The notes below the pieces were generated by a model. The model was not told the origin of the DNA, did no database searches, and worked only from the letters and a program-made list of their open reading frames with translations. A DNA stretch of 24,184 nucleotides, from NCBI GenBank assembly GCA_035541595.1, contig DATKNA010000259.1:1-24184 (forward strand), written 5' to 3'. Positions 1-6,989 of the stretch are shown piece after piece. Source of the DNA: DATKNA01 sp035541595. Its GTDB lineage: Bacteria > Actinomycetota > Actinomycetes > Actinomycetales > Kineosporiaceae. The translations under genes and the position numbers were made by a program. The number at the start of each line of letters is the position of its first letter. Position 1 is the first letter of the stretch.

Positions 1-2
1 CC

Positions 3-704
3 GGGCGGGCGACACCCAGTGGCCTCGACCTCACGCTGAACCCCGGCGAGACCGTGGCGCTGGTCGGGCCCAGCGGGTGCGGCAAGTCCACGGCGGTGCA
101 GGTACTGCTCGGCCTGCGGCGCCCCACCGAGGGATACCTCCGGGTCGTGCCCGCGACGTCCCCACCCGTCCAGCTCGACGCCATCGACCCCGCCGCCTGG
201 CGCCAGCAGATCGCATGGGTGCCCCAGCGGCCGGCCCTGGTACCCGGCACGCTCGCGGACAATGTCCGGCTCACGGCCCCGGATGCCGGCGGCGAGCGGC
301 TCGACGCCGCTGCCCGGGCGACCGGGTTCGACGCAATCGTGGCGCATGCCCCGAAAGGCTGGGAGACGCCGGTGGGAGCCGGTGGGGTGGGACTCTCCGC
401 GGGAGAGCGGCAGCTCCTGGCGCTGACCCGCGCACTCTGCGGTTCCGCGCCGCTGGTCGTCCTCGACGAGCCGACCGCGCACCTGGACGCCGGGAGCGAG
501 GCGCTCGTGCTGCGATCCATCCGGGCGTTGCGCGACGCCGGGCGCTGCGTGCTGGTCGTCGCCCACCGGCCGGCGCTGGCAGCGGTGGCCGACCGTCTCG
601 TCCGCGTCCACGACGGCCCGCCCACCGGCACCGCTCCAGGCCACGATCCGTGCGCTGTGACAGCGACCGAACCAGCCGTGCCCCCCCTGGCTGGCGTCGC
701 ATGA
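3..704 (+). CDS. cydD: CydD, ABC transporter ATP-binding/permease subunit (3' part only)
   Basis: This is the C-terminal nucleotide-binding domain of a CydD-type ABC exporter subunit; the 5' end lies outside the window and the frame is open from base 3. CydDC is a heterodimeric inner-membrane exporter of reduced thiols (glutathione/cysteine class) required for assembly of cytochrome bd oxidase. Visible motifs in order are Walker A GPSGCGKST, a Q-loop in WVPQRP, the signature LSAGERQ, Walker B LVVLDEP and an H-loop in VVAHRP. The membrane domain is not in the window. The stop overlaps the start of the next gene as ATGA, so the two are translationally coupled. The CydD rather than CydC label rests on gene order and on the partner looking like CydC. 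cydAB would be expected just upstream. Confidence 0.85.
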   Translation, partial: GRATPSGLDLTLNPGETVALVGPSGCGKSTAVQVLLGLRRPTEGYLRVVPATSPPVQLDAIDPAAWRQQIAWVPQRPALVPGTLADNVRLTAPDAGGERLDAAARATGFDAIVAHAPKGWETPVGAGGVGLSAGERQLLALTRALCGSAPLVVLDEPTAHLDAGSEALVLRSIRALRDAGRCVLVVAHRPALAAVADRLVRVHDGPPTGTAPGHDPCAVTATEPAVPPLAGVA

Positions 705-2569
705 CCGAGCCAGCCTCGTCGACCGTTGCGAAGCCGATGGCGCAGCCGTCCGCCCGGGGACCCGCCCGCCAGATCGCGGTCCGGATCCGCTCGGCACCGC
801 TGACGCGGGCCCTGGCGGCGCTCCAGCCCGATCGGTGGCGGTTCGCCCTGGCGGTCGCGGCGGGGACCGGCGCGCTCGGCTGCGCAATCGCTCTGCTGGG
901 CGTCTCCGGATGGTTGATCACCCGAGCGTCGCAGCAACCGCCGGTCCTCTACCTGATGGTGGCTGTCGTCACAGTCCGCGCCCTGGGGCTCGGCCGCGGG
1001 CTCCTGCGTTATGCGGAGCGACTCCTCGGGCATGACGTCGCCCTGCGTGGTGCCGTCGCGCTGCGGGTGAGCCTGTTCGAGCAACTCGGTCGTGCACCGT
1101 CGTCCGTGGCCGCCGGGTACCGGCGGGGCGACCTGCTCGCCCGGCTCGGCTCGGACGTCGACATGCTGGCGGACCTCATCGTGCGGGCGCTGCTGCCGGT
1201 AGCCGTCGCGCTCGTCACCGGCATCGCGGCCGTTGCCGTGCTGGTGGTGCTCCTGCCACTGGCGGGCGGAATCCTGGCCGTCGGCCTGCTGGTGGCCGGC
1301 GTCTGCGCGTCGCTGCTCTCGGCGCGGGCGGTCGTCGGCGCCGAGCAGGGGGCCGCGGATGCCCGGGCCGTGCTCGCCGCCGACACGCTGGACCTGATGG
1401 AGAACCTGCCTGAGCTCACTGTGGCAGGCGCGGTGCCGGGCCGGCTGGATCGCCAGGCCGGGGTCGAGCGGACCTTGGCATCGGAACTCGACGCCGCCTC
1501 CCGGCCTGCTGCCGCGGGTGCGCTGGTCGCGACCCTCGGCACCGGAGGCGCAGTGCTCGGATGCTTGGCCGCCGGGGTCGCCGCGACCTCGAGCGGACTG
1601 CTCGACCCGGTACTGCTGGCGGTCGTGGTGCTCGTCGCGCTCGGGACGGGCGAGGCCGTCGCGCCGCTCCCCGCCGCTGCCGTCGCCCTCGTCAGGGGGC
1701 GGCACGCGGCCGCACGCATCTGTGAGCTGCTCGACGCCGCCGGCGAGGTGTCGGTCACCGGGCGGTGCGTGCCGCAGACCGGGGCCCGGACGAGGTGGGC
1801 GGATCATCCCCACCTGCGCGCCGAGTCGGTGCTCCGCGGCGTGGACCTGGACCTGCCCTGCGGGCGCCGCCTGGCGGTCGTCGGGCACAGCGGCGCTGGC
1901 AAGACGACGCTCATGAGAACCCTCGCCGGGCTCCAACCAACGGCCGGTCGCGTCACCCTGGCCGTAGATGGACAGCCACCACGTGACATCAGCACGTACG
2001 GTGACGAGGAGGTCCGCGCGGCGGTGACCTTCGTGGCGGACGACGCCCACGTGTTCGCCACCACGATGCGGGAGAACCTGCGTCTGGCCGACCCCCGTGC
2101 GGACGACGCCGTGTTGGTCGCCGCACTACGGCGGGTGGGGCTGGGGCCGTGGCTCGACGGTCACCCCGCGGGCTTGGACACGCGCCTGACGGCCGACGGT
2201 GCGGCGCGGGACGACGGCTGCTCGGGCGCGCTGTCGGGCGGGGAACGCCGGCGGCTGCTGCTCGCCCGCGCCGTGCTCGCCCGATCGGGCGTGCTCCTCC
2301 TCGACGAACCCGCGGAGCACCTCGACCCGGAGACCGCCGACGAACTCGTGGCCTCGGCGCTGACCCGCGGCGACGACGGCCTGGCGGGTGATCGGTCGGT
2401 CGTCGTCGTCACCCACCGGCTCGCCCCGCTCTGGCTGGCCGACGAGGTCGTCGTCCTGAACCATGGGCGCGTAGCGGCACGAGGGACGCATGCCCAGCTC
2501 CTTGCGCAGTACCAGCCCTATCGTCATGGGTTCGAGCACGAGACCGCAGACGCCACCGCTGTGGCCTGA
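701..2569 (+). CDS. cydC: CydC, ABC transporter ATP-binding/permease subunit
   Basis: This 622-residue protein is the second half of the CydDC exporter. Residues 45-330 carry the hydrophobic transmembrane domain, with the GVSGWLITRAS and RYAERLLGHDVALR segments typical of CydC. The C-terminal nucleotide-binding domain has Walker A GHSGAGKTT (Lys401), signature LSGGERRRL, Walker B VLLLDEP and H-loop VVTHR. The ATG at 701 was chosen because it overlaps the cydD stop (ATGA); the open frame extends upstream but only as a shadow of cydD. One oddity is the Q-loop: where family members usually have Gln three residues before the conserved His, this protein reads ADDAH (Asp447). The gene ends 8 bp from a convergent gene. 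Confidence 0.9.
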   Translation: MTEPASSTVAKPMAQPSARGPARQIAVRIRSAPLTRALAALQPDRWRFALAVAAGTGALGCAIALLGVSGWLITRASQQPPVLYLMVAVVTVRALGLGRGLLRYAERLLGHDVALRGAVALRVSLFEQLGRAPSSVAAGYRRGDLLARLGSDVDMLADLIVRALLPVAVALVTGIAAVAVLVVLLPLAGGILAVGLLVAGVCASLLSARAVVGAEQGAADARAVLAADTLDLMENLPELTVAGAVPGRLDRQAGVERTLASELDAASRPAAAGALVATLGTGGAVLGCLAAGVAATSSGLLDPVLLAVVVLVALGTGEAVAPLPAAAVALVRGRHAAARICELLDAAGEVSVTGRCVPQTGARTRWADHPHLRAESVLRGVDLDLPCGRRLAVVGHSGAGKTTLMRTLAGLQPTAGRVTLAVDGQPPRDISTYGDEEVRAAVTFVADDAHVFATTMRENLRLADPRADDAVLVAALRRVGLGPWLDGHPAGLDTRLTADGAARDDGCSGALSGGERRRLLLARAVLARSGVLLLDEPAEHLDPETADELVASALTRGDDGLAGDRSVVVVTHRLAPLWLADEVVVLNHGRVAARGTHAQLLAQYQPYRHGFEHETADATAVA

Positions 2570-2577
2570 GGGCTGGC

Positions 2578-3519
2578 TCATGACTGCACCGTCATGGGGA
2601 CGGCCAGCACATCGGGCCGAGGCCTGCCCATGGCGGCCCGGTGAGCACGCTCGAGGCGTCGGACGACGTCGACACCCTGCACGGCGATCTGGCGCGGGGT
2701 GACACCGACGACGGGGATGCCGTACTCGGCGAAGACGCCGTCCGCGCAGACCGTCGCCTCCCAGTCGAGATCGCCCGCGTGAAACCGCCTCGAATGGACC
2801 TGGACGGCCAGCCCGACGTCGTCGAACCAGCCGTCCGGCGTGGGCAGGCGCAGGTCGCCGGCACGCAGCAACGGATTCAGCCACATCGGGGGCAAGAGCG
2901 AACTTCGCCCCACGAGCACTGCGAGGTCGGCCTCGGGGATCGACCACGCGCCACGCTCGGCCTCCCGCAACGCGCCGGCCAAGGCGGCCGAGCCGAGCCG
3001 CGGTCCCACGTGCAGCTCGTGACGGAGAGCGGCGATGGTCACGAGCCGTCGTTGTACGGCCTCGATGACGACCGCGCGTGCCCTCTCGCGGCTGACATCC
3101 CGGGCGGCATCGGCCACGGCCCGGGCCGGCGACGAGATCAGCAATGGATCACGGTTCCAGGCGGTCGCGTCCGGACGGCTGGTACGCCGGACGGTGACGA
3201 ACGCCTGGCCCTTGATGCACCGAGAGGCCGGGATAGCCACACAGACCATCCGCGTGACGGCCGCCGCGCGCACGCCGTGCCACGCAGCGGCCGAGTGCGA
3301 TGCGATCACAGCCCCCCGGCCGGCGAACAACATCGCGGCGACGAGACGCTGGTGATCGTCGAGCGGTGTTCTCGCGCCGCCCACCACGTGAGGCAGCACG
3401 ACCCACCATTCGCGTTGTAGGCGAGCCCGCAGTTCGGACCGGGTCATGCCGAGCGCGACGAGCTGCGACGTGCTCGCCAGACCCGATTGCCGGCGGAAGA
3501 GCTCGACCACCCCAGACAC
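2578..3519 (-). CDS. AbiEi-like / DUF559-type protein of unknown function
   Basis: This 313-residue protein has the layout of a large actinobacterial family annotated as AbiEi-type antitoxin domain proteins with a C-terminal endonuclease-like (DUF559) fold. Residues 4-45 look like the N-terminal winged-helix part (LFRRQSGLASTSQLVALGM). Residues 230-290 look like the nuclease-like part (WFDDVGLAVQVHSRRFH, then EYGIPVVGVTPRQI). In many relatives the strand reads VEVDSREYH; here the acidic positions are Gln240 and His242, so catalysis is doubtful. I chose GTG 3519 because AAGGGGG lies 5 nt before it; ATG 3555 in the same frame lacks a ribosome-binding site. No partner toxin gene is next to it, so a toxin-antitoxin role is not supported. 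It converges on cydC with 8 bp between. Confidence 0.65.
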   Translation of the reverse strand: MSGVVELFRRQSGLASTSQLVALGMTRSELRARLQREWWVVLPHVVGGARTPLDDHQRLVAAMLFAGRGAVIASHSAAAWHGVRAAAVTRMVCVAIPASRCIKGQAFVTVRRTSRPDATAWNRDPLLISSPARAVADAARDVSRERARAVVIEAVQRRLVTIAALRHELHVGPRLGSAALAGALREAERGAWSIPEADLAVLVGRSSLLPPMWLNPLLRAGDLRLPTPDGWFDDVGLAVQVHSRRFHAGDLDWEATVCADGVFAEYGIPVVGVTPRQIAVQGVDVVRRLERAHRAAMGRPRPDVLAVPMTVQS

Positions 3520-3589
3520 CCCGCACCCCCTTGCGCTGATCACAGCGTCGCGCATCGGGAGGACCGGCGGTCAGAACGGGCCGCAGACC

Positions 3590-3627
3590 TGTGGACGACG
3601 TGACGTCGCCGCGACCGCTGTGGACAA
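3590..3627 (-). other. Two DnaA-box-like 9-mers upstream of the AbiEi-like gene
   Basis: TTGTCCACA (minus strand, 3619-3627) matches the high-GC actinobacterial DnaA box, and TCGTCCACA (3590-3598) differs by one base. They are 29 bp apart in the first third of a 327-bp gap without genes (3556-3882). Two boxes without dnaA or dnaN nearby do not make an origin. They could be chance, or a DnaA-titrating or regulatory site for the gene beginning at 3519. The rest of the gap holds the two repeat structures listed next. Confidence 0.3.
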
Positions 3628-3657
3628 CCGCGGGGACAAGATCGCCCAGGACCGGCG

Positions 3658-3742
3658 TGAAGCCTGCGGTGAAGATCACGATGAAGAGGTTTCGCGCTCC
3701 AACGACCATTTCGCTTCACTGTGATCTTCACCGCAGGCTTCA
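3658..3742. repeat. 85-bp inverted repeat with phased TGAAG motifs
   Basis: Two perfectly complementary 22-bp arms (3658-3679 and 3721-3742) continue, after a G-T pair and one mismatch, with five more pairs (3682-3686 with 3714-3718). This gives a hairpin of about 29 bp with a 27-nt loop. TGAAG occurs at 3658, 3670 and 3682 and CTTCA at 3714, 3726 and 3738, each spaced 12 bp. The arms are about 55 percent GC, below the surroundings. No target-site duplication and no T-run was seen. It lies downstream of the LCP gene and upstream of the AbiEi-like gene, both minus strand. It may be a terminator, a miniature inverted-repeat element or a phased binding site; the sequence does not decide. Confidence 0.75.
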
Positions 3743-3795
3743 GCTCGGGCGGTGTCGGCATCGAGCCGGAGCGGCCGGCGCAGACAGCGCGCACG

Positions 3796-3847
3796 GTCGA
3801 GGCGACCTCGACGATCGGGCGGTGTCCACGGTCGAGGTGACCTCGAC
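3796..3847. repeat. Pair of 17-bp palindromes in direct repeat
   Basis: GTCGAGGYGACCTCGAC occurs at 3796-3812 (Y is C) and 3831-3847 (Y is T), 35 bp apart start to start. Each is embedded in a longer near-identical 22-bp direct repeat (3792-3813 and 3827-3848). The second copy is a perfect palindrome around one central base; the first has one mismatched pair. A shorter partial similarity (TCGGGCGGTGT) at about 3746 and 3816 suggests an older duplication of about 70 bp. The pair sits 36 bp beyond the stop of the LCP gene (read on the minus strand), so it could act in transcript ending, or be a protein-binding site. Confidence 0.6.
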
Positions 3848-3882
3848 GGCGGTTCGGGCCGACGCACCGAGGTCGATGACGC

Positions 3883-5928
3883 TCAGCCGGCCGAGCACAC
3901 GGACGCGACGTCGGACGTGGCCGGGACCTCCTGGGCGCCGGATCCCGCCGACGGACCCGGCGATGGGCCCGATGCACCGGAGGGACCCGACGGACCCGGC
4001 GACGCACCCGCCGCACCCGACGCACCCGACGGAGCCGGCGACGGACCCGACGACCCCTGACCGGACGACCCCGGCACGGAGCGCGTCGACGCCCGGGCGG
4101 AGGCCCGGGGCAACGCCGGGGCCCCTGATCCGGCCGGTTTCGTCCCGGACGGCGCCGGCGGGAGAACGGTCCCGCTCGCCGCCTGCAACGTCCGGGCGAC
4201 CTTCGCCCGCACGGCGGCCATGTCGGGATGTGCCGGATCGAGCAGCGGCGGCACGAACTGCACGCTGGTCAGCGGCTGGCCACGTGCCCCCGCGGCGAGA
4301 CCCACGAACCGGCCGAGCTCGCCGGCGGGCAGGTCCGTGCTCACCACGTGGCTGCCGGCCGCCGCGATGTCCTCGAAGTTGGCCAGCACCTTGGCCGGGT
4401 CGAGCTGCTGCAGCATCGCGTTCATCACGCACCGCTGCCGTTGCATCCGGGCGTAGTCGTTGGCGCCGTGCCGGGATCGGGCGAACCAGAGGGCGTGGTA
4501 ACCGTCGAGGTGCTGCGTGCCGGGCTCGATGTAGCCCTTCACCCGGGACGTGCCACCGCCGATCGGGACCGGCTGCTTGACCGTCACAGTGATCCCGCCC
4601 ATGGCGTCGATCAACTGCCGGAAGCCCTGCAGGTCGATGAGCACGTAGTAGTTCACGGTCAGTCCGGTGACACCGGCGACGGCCTCCTTCATCGCCTCCG
4701 CTCCCGGGTCACGGGCCCCCGGGAACAGGTTCGCGTGACCGGCGCCCCAGGTGTAGATGGCGTTGAGGAGACAGGCGTCCCCGCAGGACCAGCCGCTCGG
4801 CAATGCCCGGGCGGCCGACGAGCCGGGTGCGAACGGAACGTCCTCGAGGTTTCGGGGCAGGCTGAACAGTACGGTGCGTCCGGTGGTGGCCTCGATGCTC
4901 GCCAGGGTGACGCTGTCGGGGCGCGTCCCGACGCGATCTGGCCCGGCGTCACCGCCGAGCAGGAGGACGGTGAATCGGCCGTCTACCGCGCCGGCGGCCG
5001 CGCCGCCATGGAAGACATCGTCGATCAGCGAGGCGCCGGCCCACGCCCGACGCGCCCCGCCCACGGCGACCGTCGCCACGAGGAGCACCGCGAGGGCGGT
5101 GCTCGCGGCGATCGCCGGTCGCACCCTGCGGGGCAGCGCGGCGGGCCGTCCGAGCCGCCAGGCATCGACGAGCAACGCGGCCTCGCCAAGACCTGCTACC
5201 AGGGCGAGCACGGCGACCAGGCGGAGCAGCGTGCTGTCCGCGAGGAATCCGAGCAGGGCCCCCAGGTCGATCGCAGCGGCCACGGCCAGAACCAGGACGA
5301 CGGCGACGCAGCCCGCGACGACACCCAAGGCGATCTTGGCGACCCGCCTGCTGCCGGCGACCCAGTGCGCCGACCCCGGCAGCAGGAGGGTGAGCAGTAG
5401 CAGCGTGACCGCCCGGCGCACGAGCACGTCCGGGGGTGTGGGTGGCCTGCGCTCACCCTGGCGTGCCTGTTCGCGCCGAGCCGGCCGGACGGCGCCGGAT
5501 GAGGGCGACTCCGACGGACCACGACCCCGCGGGACCGTGGCGGGCGTGGTCGTGGTCGGCGAGACCGTGGTCGGCGAGACCGTGGTCGGCGAGACCGTGG
5601 CGGGCGAGGTCGTGGTCGGCGAGACCGTGGTCGGCGAGACCGTGGCGGGCGAGGTCGTGGCGGGCGAGGTCGTGGTCGGCGAGGTCGTGGTCGGCGAGGT
5701 CGTGGTCGGCGGGGCCGTGGCCGGAGAGATCGGGCCCGGCGGCCACGGACCGGGCGAACTGGACGCCGGCGGCCTCGGCTCCGACTGCCGTGACGGCGGA
5801 TGCCCGACGGGACGATCGTCGCGGCCGTCGGCGCCCTGCGTTCGGTGGCCGTGCGTCGACCCCGGGATCAGCACCACCCGTCCACCGATCACCTTCAGTG
5901 ATGCCGGCTTGCCCGGGCGGGTCGACAT
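3883..5928 (-). CDS. LytR-CpsA-Psr (LCP) family protein with N-terminal Thr/Pro repeats
   Basis: LCP proteins transfer lipid-linked wall glycopolymers onto peptidoglycan at the outer face of the membrane. This 681-residue protein has, in order: a Thr/Pro pentapeptide repeat region (about 73-132); four hydrophobic segments (about 173-190, 197-220, 233-255, 272-290); the LCP domain (about 318-530) with LLLGGDAG, RPDSVTL, SLPRN (Arg359), a LNAIYTWG segment and ARSRHGANDYARMQRQR; and a Gly/Ser/Pro-rich tail (about 590-665). It is much longer than single-pass LCP proteins because of the repeat, the extra membrane segments and the tail. ATG 5928 was chosen because a -10-like hexamer lies 6 nt before it; a later start near residue 168 (GTG) is possible but has no ribosome-binding site. 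vanY lies 92 bp upstream on the same strand. Confidence 0.85.
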   Translation of the reverse strand: MSTRPGKPASLKVIGGRVVLIPGSTHGHRTQGADGRDDRPVGHPPSRQSEPRPPASSSPGPWPPGPISPATAPPTTTSPTTTSPTTTSPATTSPATVSPTTVSPTTTSPATVSPTTVSPTTVSPTTTTPATVPRGRGPSESPSSGAVRPARREQARQGERRPPTPPDVLVRRAVTLLLLTLLLPGSAHWVAGSRRVAKIALGVVAGCVAVVLVLAVAAAIDLGALLGFLADSTLLRLVAVLALVAGLGEAALLVDAWRLGRPAALPRRVRPAIAASTALAVLLVATVAVGGARRAWAGASLIDDVFHGGAAAGAVDGRFTVLLLGGDAGPDRVGTRPDSVTLASIEATTGRTVLFSLPRNLEDVPFAPGSSAARALPSGWSCGDACLLNAIYTWGAGHANLFPGARDPGAEAMKEAVAGVTGLTVNYYVLIDLQGFRQLIDAMGGITVTVKQPVPIGGGTSRVKGYIEPGTQHLDGYHALWFARSRHGANDYARMQRQRCVMNAMLQQLDPAKVLANFEDIAAAGSHVVSTDLPAGELGRFVGLAAGARGQPLTSVQFVPPLLDPAHPDMAAVRAKVARTLQAASGTVLPPAPSGTKPAGSGAPALPRASARASTRSVPGSSGQGSSGPSPAPSGASGAAGASPGPSGPSGASGPSPGPSAGSGAQEVPATSDVASVCSAG
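5534..5728 (-). repeat. Thirteen-unit 15-bp tandem repeat inside the LCP gene
   Basis: Thirteen back-to-back 15-bp units, mostly GTCGTGGTCGGCGAG or ACCGTGGTCGGCGAG on the plus strand, encode on the minus strand a pentapeptide repeat of the form SPTTV, SPTTT or SPATV. Because 15 is a multiple of three, unit gain or loss keeps the reading frame. The variants ACC/GTC and GTC/GCG are interleaved, which suggests repeated duplication of blocks rather than single units. The composition (Ser, Thr, Pro, Ala, Val) is that of an extended, possibly O-glycosylated linker. Confidence 0.9.
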
Positions 5929-5934
5929 CCGGGC

Positions 5935-5963
5935 AGTATCGCCGCTGGTGGCCGATCTGCCAG
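5935..5963 (-). promoter_or_regulatory. Candidate leaderless promoter of the LCP gene
   Basis: On the minus strand CTGGCA (5963-5958), a 17-bp spacer and GATACT (5940-5935) are followed by 6 nt and the ATG at 5928. Each hexamer matches 4 of 6 sigma-70-type consensus positions. The distance would place the first transcribed base at or next to the start codon. No ribosome-binding site is seen. Confidence 0.4.
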
Positions 5964-6020
5964 GGAGGCGCGGCGGTGGTTCGCCACCAGCTTCCGCAGG
6001 TTCGTCCGGGTCCGGCTCCG

Positions 6021-6920
6021 TCAGAGCACAGGGACCCGGGGTGCCGGGCTGAGCGGATCCGGATCGCCGGGGGTCGCCACGGGAGCGGGGCACCGCCCGC
6101 CGAACGCGGCGACCCAGTCCGGCCGGTACTCGAAGTGCCACGGCTCGCCTCGGTAGGCACGACACAGCCCGTACCGAGCACCGTGCGTGACCAGCCAGGC
6201 GGCTGTGGCCGGCGTCCCGAGGTCGACGGCGAGTCCACGCACGTGGGTCGACTCGCCGGGCGGCAGCACCCGGCGCCGGGCGGCGCGGTCCGACCCGTAG
6301 CGACGCACGGCCGCGTCGTACCACTGCTGCTGCTGCGCCCAGGACCGGTAGCCCGAGTTCACCACGAGCCGCAACCCGACGGCTCGCGCTGCCGTCCGCG
6401 CCCGGGCCAGGGCCGCGACGAGCTTGGGATGGAGCCGCGAGGCACTCGGCTCGGGGACGACCGTCTGGCTGGCGGCCGGCGCGAACCGGGAGTCCCCCTG
6501 GAACCGCAGCGTGAACTGCCGCAGGGGCCGATCCCGCAGGTCGTACTCGATCCGCCCGCGGGCCGACGTGGGCAGGGTCCGTACCCGCTGCCAACGTCCC
6601 GTGTCCGGTGTGCGTTGGTAGACGACGATCGGCCGGCTGGCCACCGGCACTCCGGTCGACAGGCGAGTCAGCAGCCCGACGACGGCGAGCGTGGTGCGGC
6701 CGCGGCGGACCGTCACGGTGAGCCGCAGGCGCGGCTTCGCCGCGGACGCCTGCGCCGCCGTGGGTGTGGCGGCACCGGCGGCGACCCGAGCGGGCGACCG
6801 GGACGGCGCCCGTGGAGCCGAGGCCGCCTGGGGCGCCGGCAGGGCGCCGACACCGATGATGGTGGCAACGGCGAGCGCACCGCCGCCGGCGAGCAGCCGC
6901 GATCGGCGCGGAACCGGCAT
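6021..6920 (-). CDS. VanY-like D-alanyl-D-alanine carboxypeptidase, exported
   Basis: This 299-residue protein should trim the terminal D-Ala of peptidoglycan stem peptides outside the membrane. Residues 1-32 form a signal peptide (basic start, hydrophobic run ending near PAPQA). Residues 65-155 look like a beta-sandwich, Ig-like domain. Residues 163-275 are the VanY/peptidase M15 domain: SGYRSWAQQ, then STHVRGLAVDLG with His226 and Asp233, then GEPWHFEY with Glu259 and His262, the expected zinc ligands and catalytic residue. Cys253 and Cys277 could pair. ATG 6920 is preceded by GGGGAGGG at a suitable distance, which decides against the upstream ATG at 6980. The LCP gene follows on the same strand, so both may act on the wall. 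A D,L-specific or lytic variant cannot be excluded. Confidence 0.88.
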   Translation of the reverse strand: MPVPRRSRLLAGGGALAVATIIGVGALPAPQAASAPRAPSRSPARVAAGAATPTAAQASAAKPRLRLTVTVRRGRTTLAVVGLLTRLSTGVPVASRPIVVYQRTPDTGRWQRVRTLPTSARGRIEYDLRDRPLRQFTLRFQGDSRFAPAASQTVVPEPSASRLHPKLVAALARARTAARAVGLRLVVNSGYRSWAQQQQWYDAAVRRYGSDRAARRRVLPPGESTHVRGLAVDLGTPATAAWLVTHGARYGLCRAYRGEPWHFEYRPDWVAAFGGRCPAPVATPGDPDPLSPAPRVPVL

Positions 6921-6989
6921 GAGCCCTCCCCGAGGGTTCGAACCGGCCCATCCTGGCCCACGGCCGGCCGTTCCGCCCACCGGACGACG

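Noticed and set aside
77..700. In-frame extension of cydC upstream of 701 as a longer protein
   Set aside because: It lies fully inside cydD in another frame, has no membrane or ABC motifs, and the ATGA overlap gives a good start at 701.
3590..3627. DnaA-box-like sites as a replication origin
   Set aside because: Only two sites, no dnaA, dnaN or AT-rich unwinding region nearby.
3658..3742. Inverted repeat as terminal repeats of an insertion sequence
   Set aside because: The arms are only 41 bp apart, there is no transposase, and no target-site duplication is visible, so it is reported only as a repeat of unknown type.
5534..5728. Regular 15-bp repeats as a CRISPR array
   Set aside because: Units are directly adjacent with no spacers, keep the reading frame of the LCP gene, and no cas gene is present.
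3883..6951. A continuous minus-strand open frame of 1022 codons running through the vanY region into the LCP gene
   Set aside because: The part upstream of 5928 is out of frame with vanY, lacks protein-like composition, and vanY has a clear signal peptide, ribosome-binding site and catalytic motifs in its own frame. It is not a fusion.
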